Assembly (NCBI RefSeq): GCF_900215605.1 | Contig: NZ_OBEL01000003.1 | Coordinates: 383,523-447,522, forward strand | Length of the DNA stretch: 64,000 bases | Origin: Cohaesibacter gelatinilyticus | GTDB lineage: Bacteria > Pseudomonadota > Alphaproteobacteria > Rhizobiales > Cohaesibacteraceae | Direction: 5' to 3' | In this document: piece after piece, positions 24,290 through 33,105 of the stretch | How the letters are laid out: each line of letters begins with the position of its first letter | Position numbering within the stretch: position 1 is the first letter of the stretch | Translations under genes and position numbers: made by a program | The notes under the pieces: generated by a model | Told to the model about the DNA's origin: nothing | Databases searched by the model: none | Seen by the model: only the letters and a program-made list of their open reading frames with translations

Positions 24290-25450
24290 TCAAATCCGAC
24301 CCCGGCGGCGAAGCCAGGTGATCTGTTTATTGTTGAGTTCTGCGAGATCTGTAATCGTCTCTGGAATTTTGACGATCCCGTTCACCGTTCGTCCGAGCGG
24401 GGCGCTCCAATCGAACACCTTCCCCTCCAGATCAACCTCACGCAGTGTTTCTTGGGCTTTCAATGCTCCACGGTGGCCAGCTTCGTCCCGATCAAACAGA
24501 ATCATCACAGCCGTCACACCACAGTGATTGGCAAATTCCTTCAGTTTTAAGGCTTGAGCCTGTGACAATGATGCCCCGAAACTGCCGACAACATTCCGCA
24601 GTCCCGCATCAAAGGCACGGGCCACATCAAACGGACCTTCGGTCAGCGTAATATGACCACATTCACGGGTTTGCGCTTCAGCATCCTCATGCAGCCACAG
24701 GATTTCTTGGGCGTACAATTCCTCTGACTTATGAAACCCTTCGTAGAAAAGATATTTGGGTTCTTGGCCGTCTTTTGCGGCGCGGCCAACATGAGACAGT
24801 ATCACCCGTGTGAGTTCACCTTCTGATTTGGGTGTGACTCGTGCATCCGCCACCTGAAACACGATCCGGCCTTTCAATGGCGATCGGCCTTGCGGGAGAT
24901 AGCCGATGCCTAACAGAGCGCATGTTTCTTCACTGACGCCACGCTCTTCCAGCATTTCATGAGAGGTGCAGAGCTTGATCAAGTCCTGGCGAATGGGCTT
25001 GTTTTCAACGGTTTCCGTTTGTGACGGCTGTGATGACGCTGGTTCAATCGTTTGACGCACTCGTGATCGGGTTTTGTGGTGAGCAGCCTTAGTTGGCGAT
25101 CGCTCAGCAGTGCATGACGCCCAGCCTCGATCCAGGAGAAAGTGCCCAGCTTCAAAGCAATTGCACCCTTCGAGCTTCTGGACGAGCTCAATTGCGCCAC
25201 CACCTTCACCAATCGAAAAGTCATACCAGAGGCCACCCGGCCCCATGTGAAAGCTCGGCGTCTTTTCTTCGTGGAATGGGGATAAAGCCCACCAGTCGTG
25301 ATCCTTACTCTTGCCCTCAGCCTTACGTAGGCCCAGACCGGCAAACAGAGCTTGCCAATCAACCGAGGCTCGGATTTCATCCAGATGCGCCGGTGTCAAA
25401 CGAACGTGGTTTGTATCGATGTGTTTCATGGAAAAGTTTGTGCAGAACAT
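24290..25450 (-). CDS. CHC2/Toprim DNA primase of a mobile element
   Basis: The 386-residue protein combines a DnaG-like N-terminal CHC2 region with a Toprim catalytic domain. The CHC2 part is recognisable by SPFHEEKTPSFHM and LWYDFSIGEGGGAIELVQ, but the zinc-binding cysteines of DnaG are replaced, so this module should not hold zinc in the usual way. Toprim motifs are LTEGPFDVARAF and ILFDRDEAGH. It would make RNA primers for replication of the element after transfer. The ATG at 25450 or at 25429 could be used, and neither has a clean ribosome-binding site. Island motif copy 4 lies just upstream. Confidence 0.85.
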   Translation of the reverse strand: MFCTNFSMKHIDTNHVRLTPAHLDEIRASVDWQALFAGLGLRKAEGKSKDHDWWALSPFHEEKTPSFHMGPGGLWYDFSIGEGGGAIELVQKLEGCNCFEAGHFLLDRGWASCTAERSPTKAAHHKTRSRVRQTIEPASSQPSQTETVENKPIRQDLIKLCTSHEMLEERGVSEETCALLGIGYLPQGRSPLKGRIVFQVADARVTPKSEGELTRVILSHVGRAAKDGQEPKYLFYEGFHKSEELYAQEILWLHEDAEAQTRECGHITLTEGPFDVARAFDAGLRNVVGSFGASLSQAQALKLKEFANHCGVTAVMILFDRDEAGHRGALKAQETLREVDLEGKVFDWSAPLGRTVNGIVKIPETITDLAELNNKQITWLRRRGRI

Positions 25451-25974
25451 GCTCCCGTTTCGACAGGGACAGAGTTCCGTCAGTCAGCACGCTTCGATGG
25501 CTGCGGAGATCATCGAAATGTGTCCTTCAAGCGTAGCTCAGTTGATCCAGTTGCCAAGATTTTCGCGGCTTTGTGCAATGGTAAAAGCCATCCAACCGGA
25601 TCGGCGGGCAGAGCCCAAATGACGTCGCTGCGTTGACCGGCAAAGCCGAGTTTTTCCTCATAGCGGACGCAGAGTGAACGGCATGGCCGAAAGGGGCGCA
25701 CTGCGCCCGCAAGTTTGCATGATCGCACAAACACGGGCAAAGCCCGAGTCTGACGACATGCAACTTGCCAAAGGGGTGCCCTTGGAACCCCTCAAAACGC
25801 GACATCTACTGAAAAGACTAGACATAAACGAATGGGCATTGCGTTTGGTAGCTTTTAATATCACGTTAAAACGAACATCTCTTAATTGAAGCCAGCACGC
25901 AATACACGTATTGATGATTCCATAATTTTCCGCTATTTTCCCAGATGCTATCGGTTCGAGAGAATGGAAGAACG
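25451..25974. other. 524-bp gene-free region with motif and three short hairpins
   Basis: No convincing gene is seen on either strand. The region holds island motif copy 4 (25467-25482) and a cluster of three GC-rich hairpins: 25694-25708 (GGGCGCA stem, 1-base loop), 25734-25746 (CGGGC-AAA-GCCCG) and 25772-25792 (AGGGGT-N9-ACCCCT). It lies between the primase operon and the restriction operon, which diverge from here. Clustered hairpins next to a primase gene are compatible with a single-strand origin or a regulatory RNA. Confidence 0.5.
25467..25482 (+). promoter_or_regulatory. Island motif copy 4
   Basis: GGAC-AGAGTTCC-GTCA lies 16 bp upstream of the primase start on the minus strand. It is the one copy not placed before a plus-strand gene at the usual distance. 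Confidence 0.55.
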
Positions 25975-26157
25975 ATGGATTCTGACATTATGACGATGAA
26001 AGAGGTCGCCGAGTACCTCAAAATCAATGAAAAAACGGCTTACCGTCTGGCGTCTGAGGGAAAGCTGCCAGGATTTAAGGTAGGAGGATCGTGGCGTTTT
26101 CGGAAGCAAGACATTGATAAATGGATAGAAGAACAGCGAGGCGACACGGATGCATAG
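25975..26157 (+). CDS. Excisionase/MerR-type helix-turn-helix protein
   Basis: The 60-residue protein is almost entirely one winged HTH of the excisionase (HTH_17) type: TMKEVAEYLKINEKTAYRLA, then KLPGFKVGGSWRFRKQDIDKWI. GGAAG at 25966-25970 supports the ATG at 25975. It overlaps the Res gene by 8 bp, so it is the first gene of the restriction operon and could be its control protein. A role as excisionase (Xis) of the island or regulator of the dispersed motif is also possible. Confidence 0.85.
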   Translation: MDSDIMTMKEVAEYLKINEKTAYRLASEGKLPGFKVGGSWRFRKQDIDKWIEEQRGDTDA

Positions 26158-29100
26158 CACTTTTTTCGAAGAGCCGATCCTGAACTCTCCATATGAAGAA
26201 CCCAGTCGCCATCACGCTTTGGATGATGAAGGGCAACCGACCGAACTGCCACCAATCGATGGGCGTCGTCCTTCTGCCCACATTTCTCCCGTGCCAAAGC
26301 CACGAAAACGCCGATCTAAGAAAACCGAAGAGGAGCAACAGTCCCTGGGGCTATATGTAGCGGACGGGATTTCCTCTGAAGATCAAGAGTACAACCCAAC
26401 GCCTATCATCAATGATATACGGTTGCAGTTAAAACTCTGGCGTTCGATACCAAATTCGCAAGACTGGGGTGTGACACCGGCAACGGCACGACTGCTGCAG
26501 CATTGGCGCAGTCACGAGTTCCAGGGTATCAAACCGTTTTTCTGCCAGGTCGAAGCGGTGGAAACAATTATCTGGCTCACCGAAGTCGCCAAGAAAAACA
26601 AATCTTACAAACGGATTTGGGCGCACCTAGAAAACGGTAATGCGGGGGCGAACCCCAATCTTATGCGTCTGGCCATGAAAATGGCAACAGGTGCGGGCAA
26701 GACAACTGTCATGGCCATGATCATTGCTTGGCAGACGATCAATGCAGTGCGCTCACCAACCAGCAAGTTGTATACCCGTGGTTTTCTGATCGTCGCACCT
26801 GGCATCACAATTAAGGATAGGCTTCGCGTGCTCCAGCCGAGCGATCCAGATAGCTATTACGAAAGCCGTGAGCTCGTTCCTGCCGATATGCTACCCGATT
26901 TGGGAAAAGCAAAAATCGTCATCACCAACTATCATGCGTTCCAGCTTCGCGAACTCCTGGAGGCGAATAAGACGACCCGCTCTCTTTTGCAAGGACGGCA
27001 TGCTCCCATTCAAAGCAAAGAGACAGAAGGTCAGATGGTACGGCGGGTTGCCGATGAGCTAATGGGCATCAAGAACATCGTTGTGATCAACGACGAAGCC
27101 CATCATTGCTATCGTGAGAAGCCCGAAAGCGAAGAAGAAAAATTAACAGGCGATGAAAGAAAAGAGGCCGAAGAAAACAACAAGGCCGCCCGTCTTTGGA
27201 TCAATGGTATTGAAGCCTTCAAAAGAAAGCTGGGCGTTGGGGCTGTTTATGACCTTTCCGCCACACCGTTCTTTTTGGCCGGATCCGGGTGGGCTGAAGG
27301 CACACTCTTCCCCTGGACTGTCAGCGATTTTTCTCTTATGGACGCTATTGAATGCGGGATTGTCAAACTGCCTCGTATCCCAGTGGATGATAACATTCCC
27401 GGCGAAGAAATGCCTATCTTCCGTAATCTTTGGGATCATATCGGTAAGAAAATGCCGAAGAAGGGCGGGCTGACGGTCAATCCGCGAACCGCACTTCCTG
27501 ACCCCCTCCAGACGGCTTTGCAGTCGCTTTACGGCCACTATGAAAAGGTCAACACTGAATGGGATAAAGCGGGCATTGATGTGCCACCGGTCTTTATCGT
27601 CGTTTGCAATAATACGACCACTTCCAAACTGGTTTATGAGTGGATTTCAGGCTGGCAACGCCCAAACGAAGACGATGAACTGGTGACGCAACACCGGGGG
27701 CATCTGTCTTTATTCAGCAATTTTGACCAATATGACGAGCCGCTGGCAAAGCCAAATACACTGCTCATTGATAGCCAACAGATCGAGAGCGGTGAATTGG
27801 ACAAGAACTTCCGAGCGATGGCCGCGTCGGAAATTGAGACTTTCAAACGCGAGCGCAAACAACGCGGTGAGCATGGAGATATTTCAGATGCCGAGTTGCT
27901 ACGCGAAGTAATGAACACTGTCGGCAAGAAAGATCGTTTGGGTGAGCAAATCCGTTGCGTTGTATCCGTCTCCATGCTGACGGAAGGTTGGGATACAAAC
28001 ACCGTTACGCATATTCTCGGTGTAAGAGCTTTTGGCACCCAGCTTCTGTGTGAACAGGTCGTTGGCAGGGGCTTGCGTCGTTTGAGCTATGAGTTGAATG
28101 CGGACGGTCTGTTTGATAGCGAATATGCTGACATTTTGGGCATCCCGTTCAACTTCACCGCCAAGCCGGTAGTTGCTCCTCCAAAAGCGCCGAAGAAAAC
28201 AATCCATGTTAAAGCGCTGAGAGAGCGTGAGGCACTGGAAATAAGGTTCCCGCGTGTCATCGGCTATCGCGTCGATTTGCCGGAGGAACGACTGAAGGCC
28301 GAATTCACCGACGAGTCATCCTATGTCATCGATCATGAAAAGGTCGGCGCCAGTCAGACCGATATGTCCGGAATTGTCGGAGAAGGCCATACGCTGTCAC
28401 TGAGAGAAGCACAAAACCTGCGCCCCAGTACTATAGCTATGAACCTTGCGAAAGAAGTTTTGAATAGGCATTTCCTCGATCAGGATGGTGAGCCTAAATA
28501 CCATTTATTTGGCCAAATCAAAACCATCTGCCGTCGGTGGATTGATGAGGGTTATCTGAGGTGCCCAGGGGATACAGAACCCTGGATGCTAAGCTTCTAT
28601 CCCGAAATCGCAGCACAAGCATGTGAGAAAATCGTCATGGCTATTGTTCGGGCTGGTGATGGAAACCACAAGGTTAAAGCGGTCATTGATCCCTATAATC
28701 CGGAAGGCTCTACCCGGCATGTCAGCTTTTCTACGACTAAGGATGTTCGTGAGACGGACCCGCGATGCTGCCATGTGAACTATGTTGTGAGCGACAGCGA
28801 CTGGGAAGCAGAGTTTGCCCGTGTCGCCGAGAAGCATGATCGCGTTTTGGCTTATGTGAAGAACCAGGGCTTGGGCTTTGCGGTCCCCTATAAGGATGGC
28901 GATGTCGCCCGCGAATACTACCCCGACTTCATCGTCCAAGTGGATGACGGAAATGGCCCTGAAAATCCTTTAAGCATCATTGTCGAGATCAAGGGTTTCA
29001 AAAATGAGCAGGTGAAGCTCAAAAAAGAAACCATGACTGAGAAATGGGTGCCCGGCGTAAACGCTTTAGGTAGCTATGGCCGTTGGGTGTTCGATCAGTT

Positions 29101-29185
29101 TGATAGTGTTTTCGAAATCGATCAGGAATTTCGCGAGCTGATTGAACGGGCATTCGCGACGTCAAATGGGAAGGAAGTCGCATGA
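26150..29185 (+). CDS. res: Type III restriction enzyme Res subunit
   Basis: The 1011-residue SF2 helicase-nuclease has Walker A ATGAGKT at 179-185, the DEAH box at 315-318 (NDEAHHCY), helicase motif III-like LSATPFF and motif VI region QVVGRGLRR. The C-terminal PD-(D/E)xK nuclease is visible as Asp926 in YPDFIVQVD and Glu946-Ile-Lys948 in VEIKG. Res subunits translocate along DNA with ATP and cut at a distance from the site when the target is unmethylated. It is longer than many Res subunits because of an N-terminal extension of about 80 residues rich in Lys and Glu. It overlaps both neighbours by a few bases. Confidence 0.92.
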   Translation: MHSTFFEEPILNSPYEEPSRHHALDDEGQPTELPPIDGRRPSAHISPVPKPRKRRSKKTEEEQQSLGLYVADGISSEDQEYNPTPIINDIRLQLKLWRSIPNSQDWGVTPATARLLQHWRSHEFQGIKPFFCQVEAVETIIWLTEVAKKNKSYKRIWAHLENGNAGANPNLMRLAMKMATGAGKTTVMAMIIAWQTINAVRSPTSKLYTRGFLIVAPGITIKDRLRVLQPSDPDSYYESRELVPADMLPDLGKAKIVITNYHAFQLRELLEANKTTRSLLQGRHAPIQSKETEGQMVRRVADELMGIKNIVVINDEAHHCYREKPESEEEKLTGDERKEAEENNKAARLWINGIEAFKRKLGVGAVYDLSATPFFLAGSGWAEGTLFPWTVSDFSLMDAIECGIVKLPRIPVDDNIPGEEMPIFRNLWDHIGKKMPKKGGLTVNPRTALPDPLQTALQSLYGHYEKVNTEWDKAGIDVPPVFIVVCNNTTTSKLVYEWISGWQRPNEDDELVTQHRGHLSLFSNFDQYDEPLAKPNTLLIDSQQIESGELDKNFRAMAASEIETFKRERKQRGEHGDISDAELLREVMNTVGKKDRLGEQIRCVVSVSMLTEGWDTNTVTHILGVRAFGTQLLCEQVVGRGLRRLSYELNADGLFDSEYADILGIPFNFTAKPVVAPPKAPKKTIHVKALREREALEIRFPRVIGYRVDLPEERLKAEFTDESSYVIDHEKVGASQTDMSGIVGEGHTLSLREAQNLRPSTIAMNLAKEVLNRHFLDQDGEPKYHLFGQIKTICRRWIDEGYLRCPGDTEPWMLSFYPEIAAQACEKIVMAIVRAGDGNHKVKAVIDPYNPEGSTRHVSFSTTKDVRETDPRCCHVNYVVSDSDWEAEFARVAEKHDRVLAYVKNQGLGFAVPYKDGDVAREYYPDFIVQVDDGNGPENPLSIIVEIKGFKNEQVKLKKETMTEKWVPGVNALGSYGRWVFDQFDSVFEIDQEFRELIERAFATSNGKEVA

Positions 29186-30123
29186 CGCAAATTGCCGACC
29201 TCACAAGATTGGGAGATGAGTTTGTTTTTCATTTCGGTGGAGAGCTCCATCGGATCAATGCTGAGACATTTGCCAATTCTCTGTTGGAACTTTCCGGTGC
29301 ACTAAAAGAAGTAAATCGCATCGTAAATCCTGAGTTCGAGGTCGAGGTCTATATTGATGCGCTTGGCGAGGGCTCCTTCCGTGCAAGAATTAAGACACTT
29401 ACAAAGAAGGCTGCACCTCTTCTCGATGGCGTTCCCAAAGCCTTGCTTGTCAGCCTACTAGCCGCATTCATCTACGAGAAGATTTTTGCAGAAAAAGCTG
29501 AGGTCAACATTATCGTCAACGACGATTCCTATATCGTTGAAGCAGGAGATCAAAGGGTAGTGCTTCCTAAGGAGGCGGAAGAGCCAAAGAGGAAGATCGC
29601 AAAGAACCCCGAAATTGAAAAACGCATTTCTAGAGCCTTCAAAATCCTGGAAGCTGATCAGGAAATCAAAAATTTTGGAATTACGGAAAACTTGGAGGAC
29701 GAGGAGCCCTTGATTGAGTTTCCACGTTCAGATTTTCCTCGCTTGTCAGAAGTTAGAGAGATTATCGTCACAGAGGAAGAGCGCCGCCGACAGAAGGAAG
29801 AGCAGGCTAGCTTGCTTATCATCCGCGCGATTTTCGAGCGGGGTATGAGGAAGTGGCAATTCGTGTGGCGTGACGGGATCAAGATTTCAGCCCCAATCCT
29901 TGACGAGACCTTTTACGACAAACTCGTCAGCCATGAGTACGTCATTGGTACTGGAGATACGCTTCAGGTGATTTTGAGAATTCATCAGTATAAAGACGAA
30001 ATGAGCGGCGCTTGGATCAACGAAAACTATGAGGTTCTCGAAGTTCTTGGTCATACGCCGGGACTGCATCAACATGCAATTTTTGGAAATGGGGGTCCTG
30101 GCAATGGCAAGAAGAACGTCTAA
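29182..30123 (+). CDS. Unknown third component between Res and Mod
   Basis: The 313-residue protein overlaps Res by 4 bp and Mod by 20 bp, so its translation is coupled to both. It has one hydrophobic helix (about 90-108, ALLVSLLAAFIYEKIF) inside an otherwise soluble, strongly acidic protein. A charged helical region is centred at about 140-225, and the C-terminal half forms a mixed beta region (KWQFVWRDGIKISAPILD). I do not recognise a family. Classical type III systems consist of only Mod and Res, so this is an added subunit, perhaps a regulator or a membrane-linked sensor. Confidence 0.8.
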   Translation: MTQIADLTRLGDEFVFHFGGELHRINAETFANSLLELSGALKEVNRIVNPEFEVEVYIDALGEGSFRARIKTLTKKAAPLLDGVPKALLVSLLAAFIYEKIFAEKAEVNIIVNDDSYIVEAGDQRVVLPKEAEEPKRKIAKNPEIEKRISRAFKILEADQEIKNFGITENLEDEEPLIEFPRSDFPRLSEVREIIVTEEERRRQKEEQASLLIIRAIFERGMRKWQFVWRDGIKISAPILDETFYDKLVSHEYVIGTGDTLQVILRIHQYKDEMSGAWINENYEVLEVLGHTPGLHQHAIFGNGGPGNGKKNV

Positions 30124-33097
30124 AAAAGGCCCAAAGCAGGTTGAAGCGCTCAAACACGATGCGGCAAGCAGGAAAAATATTCCAACTGCCGAGCATGCGT
30201 CTATCGCCGAACGGATGGAAGAAATCAATCCGTTCGAGCCGGTTACCTATGAACGTGCCACGCCTCTAGCAGAGGGCGAGACACGAGATCGGGATGGAGA
30301 TTTGGACCCGCAGATTATTTGGCAGGGAACTGAACTTCGGCTGACTTCCGAGCAAATCGAAACGCTGAAAGCGGGCGGCAAGGTGGAGCTTGGCGAGGCA
30401 CAACTGGTTTGGCGCGGTAAGGATCGGCAGGATTGGTCTGATCTGGTGGTGCAGGCTCCGCCCATCTATGTGCAGGAAAAGATCCATCCCAAGCACATCA
30501 TCGAAGATCTGAAGAGACAGACAAAAGAACGTCGGGATGCAGAAACTGATGCGCCGAACATGTTCGACATGTTTGGTGATTTCAACGGACTAGACCCGGA
30601 AGCCAAGACCGAGTTTTACCAACACGACCAGCATTGGCAAAACCGCATGATCTTGGGCGACAGCTTGCAGGTCATGGCAAGTTTGGCCGAACGGGAGAAT
30701 CTACGCGGCAAAGTCCAATGCATCTATTTCGATCCACCCTATGGCATCAAGTTTAATTCCAACTGGCAGGTCTCAACGCGCAGTCGCGTTGTGAAGGACG
30801 GCAAGCTGGATCAAATCACACGTGAGCCGGAACAGGTCAAAGCCTTTCGTGATACGTGGAAAGACGGCATTCATTCCTATCTCACCTATCTCCGCGATCG
30901 TCTAACCGCCATGCGCGATTTGTTGACGGAAAGCGGCAGCATCTTTGTTCAAATTGGCGATGAGAATGTGCACCGGGTCCGCGCATTGATGGATGAAGTG
31001 TTTGGCGAAGAGAATAGCATTACGGAGATACTGGTAAAGAAGAAAGGCGGGCAAAAAGGTCGATTTTTGGACCCGGTAAATGACTTCATCCTTTGGTATG
31101 GGAAAGATAAGACCATTACGAAGTCACACCAGCTCTATACAGCTTTTGATGACGATTCTGAAATTGCGCGTGATTTCAGGTTGGTTGATCTTGGTAGGGC
31201 TAGCTACAGCTCAATTATAAAATTAGGTAAGGAACGTGACAAGGGAAGCTTTTATAGAGTTAAACCACTGCAAATTCAGGAAGATTTTACTGGGGCAAAA
31301 CTATTCAAATCCGAGAACTTTACGGGAGGTAAACCTGGGAAATCGCAAGCACAGAAGTTCAATTTCTGTGGACGAGAATTTGATCCGGGTCTTGTAAAAG
31401 GTCTCGGATGGAAGCACTCAACGTTTGTTGAAGATGGTATTCTAAGCGGCATGCAACGATTGGCCATCGCAGGAAGGGTTTACATTGGTAGAGATCAAAT
31501 TGGCTACGTTAGGTATTTCAATGATTTTGGAATGCAGCCGATATCAAACTGGTGGGATGGATTCGGCGGTGCGTCAAACCCAGTCTATGTTGTCCAGACA
31601 AACACGGAAATAATAAAGCGATGCATATTGCTCGCAACAAGTCCTGGTGATTTGGTGCTCGATCCAACTTGCGGTTCTGGTTCAACTGCTTATGCGGCGG
31701 AACAATGGGGGCGACGTTGGATTACAATTGACACAAGTCGTGTCGCACTAGCCTTGACCAGGACCCGCCTCATGAGTGCTCGTTTCCCCTATTACCTTCT
31801 TGCCGATAGCGAAGAAGGATTAGAGAAAGAAAGCCAAATTTCGGGCGCTCTACAATCAAAGCAATCAATTCTAAACGATTTGCGACAAGGATTTGTTCTT
31901 GAGCGCAAGAACTACATCACGTCAACGGTTATCGCCAACAATGCCGAAATCGATGTGATCTGGGAAAAGTGGCAAGAAGCTCTAGAGCCGCTCCGCAAAG
32001 AACTTAACGACATTCTAGATAAAGATTGGCAGGAATGGGAAGTCCCGCGCGAAGCGGATGCAAGTTGGTCCGACAATATTGCAGCTGTCCATGCCCGTTG
32101 GTGGGAAGCCCGCATAGCACGCCAGAAAGAAATCGACAAATCCATCGCGCAGAAGGCAGATGTGGAGTATCTCCATGACCGACCTTATGAGGATACGTCC
32201 AAGGTCCGCGTTGCTGGCCCATTTACGGTCGAGAATCTTTCTCCGCATCGCGTGATATCCGCTGACGATTATGAGTTGATTGATGATTTGAACGCGCTGG
32301 ACGGCAAGCGTGCCCGCACTGATGCACCCGCGCAGGATTTTGCCGCGATGGTGCTGGAGAACCTGAAATCTGCTGGTGTCCATCAATCCGACAAGAAAGA
32401 TCGGATCAATTTCACGGCAATGGAAGGCTGGCCAGGCGAATACATCGCCGCCACAGGCATCTATGAGCAGAATGAACAGTCAAAAAAAGCGGCTATCTTT
32501 ATCGGTCCGGAATTCGGTTCAATTACTCGCTCCGACCTGATGGCCGCTGCGCGCGAGGCCAACGATGCCCGTTTCGACGTGTTGATTGCTTGTGGCTTCA
32601 ACTTCGATGCCCATTCCTCTGAAGTGAACAAGCTGGGACCGCTACCGATCCTAAAAGCCAAGATGAATCCCGATCTTCATATGGCGGATGACCTAAAGAA
32701 TACGGGTGCGGGCAATCTGTTCGTCGTGTTTGGAGAACCCGATGTTGAATGGGATTTCAATGAGGACGGCGATATCGTGGTTGAAGTACTGGGCATTGAC
32801 GTATTTGACCCCAAAACGGACGAAATCCGAGCTTCAGGTAAGAACGATATCGCTGCCTGGTTCATTGACACTGACTATAACGAAGAAAGCTTCTTTGTCC
32901 GCCACGCCTATTTCCTTGGTGCGAACGATCCTTACAAGCAGCTTAAAACCAGCCTGAAAGCGGAGATTGACAGGCAAGCCTGGGAAACGCTCTATCGCGA
33001 CACATCCCGCCCCTTCGAACGTCCTTCAACCGGTCGCTTCGCAGTCAAGGTTATCAACCACTTCGGCGATGAAGTGATGAAAGTTTTCGGGGTTTAG
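30104..33097 (+). CDS. mod: Type III DNA methyltransferase Mod subunit (beta class)
   Basis: The 997-residue protein has the catalytic DPPY at 210-213 (FDPPYGIKFN) and SAM motif I at 520-526 (DPTCGSGS), in the beta-class order. The target-recognition region lies between them (about 330-480). About 400 extra residues follow the fold, much longer than EcoP1I-like Mod proteins. They include segments such as FFVRHAYFLGANDPYKQLK and could bind Res or DNA. Mod methylates adenine in one strand of an asymmetric site. The start at 30104 has GGGGG upstream inside the preceding gene. Confidence 0.92.
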   Translation: MARRTSKKGPKQVEALKHDAASRKNIPTAEHASIAERMEEINPFEPVTYERATPLAEGETRDRDGDLDPQIIWQGTELRLTSEQIETLKAGGKVELGEAQLVWRGKDRQDWSDLVVQAPPIYVQEKIHPKHIIEDLKRQTKERRDAETDAPNMFDMFGDFNGLDPEAKTEFYQHDQHWQNRMILGDSLQVMASLAERENLRGKVQCIYFDPPYGIKFNSNWQVSTRSRVVKDGKLDQITREPEQVKAFRDTWKDGIHSYLTYLRDRLTAMRDLLTESGSIFVQIGDENVHRVRALMDEVFGEENSITEILVKKKGGQKGRFLDPVNDFILWYGKDKTITKSHQLYTAFDDDSEIARDFRLVDLGRASYSSIIKLGKERDKGSFYRVKPLQIQEDFTGAKLFKSENFTGGKPGKSQAQKFNFCGREFDPGLVKGLGWKHSTFVEDGILSGMQRLAIAGRVYIGRDQIGYVRYFNDFGMQPISNWWDGFGGASNPVYVVQTNTEIIKRCILLATSPGDLVLDPTCGSGSTAYAAEQWGRRWITIDTSRVALALTRTRLMSARFPYYLLADSEEGLEKESQISGALQSKQSILNDLRQGFVLERKNYITSTVIANNAEIDVIWEKWQEALEPLRKELNDILDKDWQEWEVPREADASWSDNIAAVHARWWEARIARQKEIDKSIAQKADVEYLHDRPYEDTSKVRVAGPFTVENLSPHRVISADDYELIDDLNALDGKRARTDAPAQDFAAMVLENLKSAGVHQSDKKDRINFTAMEGWPGEYIAATGIYEQNEQSKKAAIFIGPEFGSITRSDLMAAAREANDARFDVLIACGFNFDAHSSEVNKLGPLPILKAKMNPDLHMADDLKNTGAGNLFVVFGEPDVEWDFNEDGDIVVEVLGIDVFDPKTDEIRASGKNDIAAWFIDTDYNEESFFVRHAYFLGANDPYKQLKTSLKAEIDRQAWETLYRDTSRPFERPSTGRFAVKVINHFGDEVMKVFGV

Positions 33098-33105
33098 GAG
33101 GTACT

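Noticed and set aside
25674-25889. Plus-strand frame of 71 codons between primase and HTH genes
   Set aside because: It runs through the hairpin cluster, has no ribosome-binding site and has unusual composition. It is better explained as non-coding.
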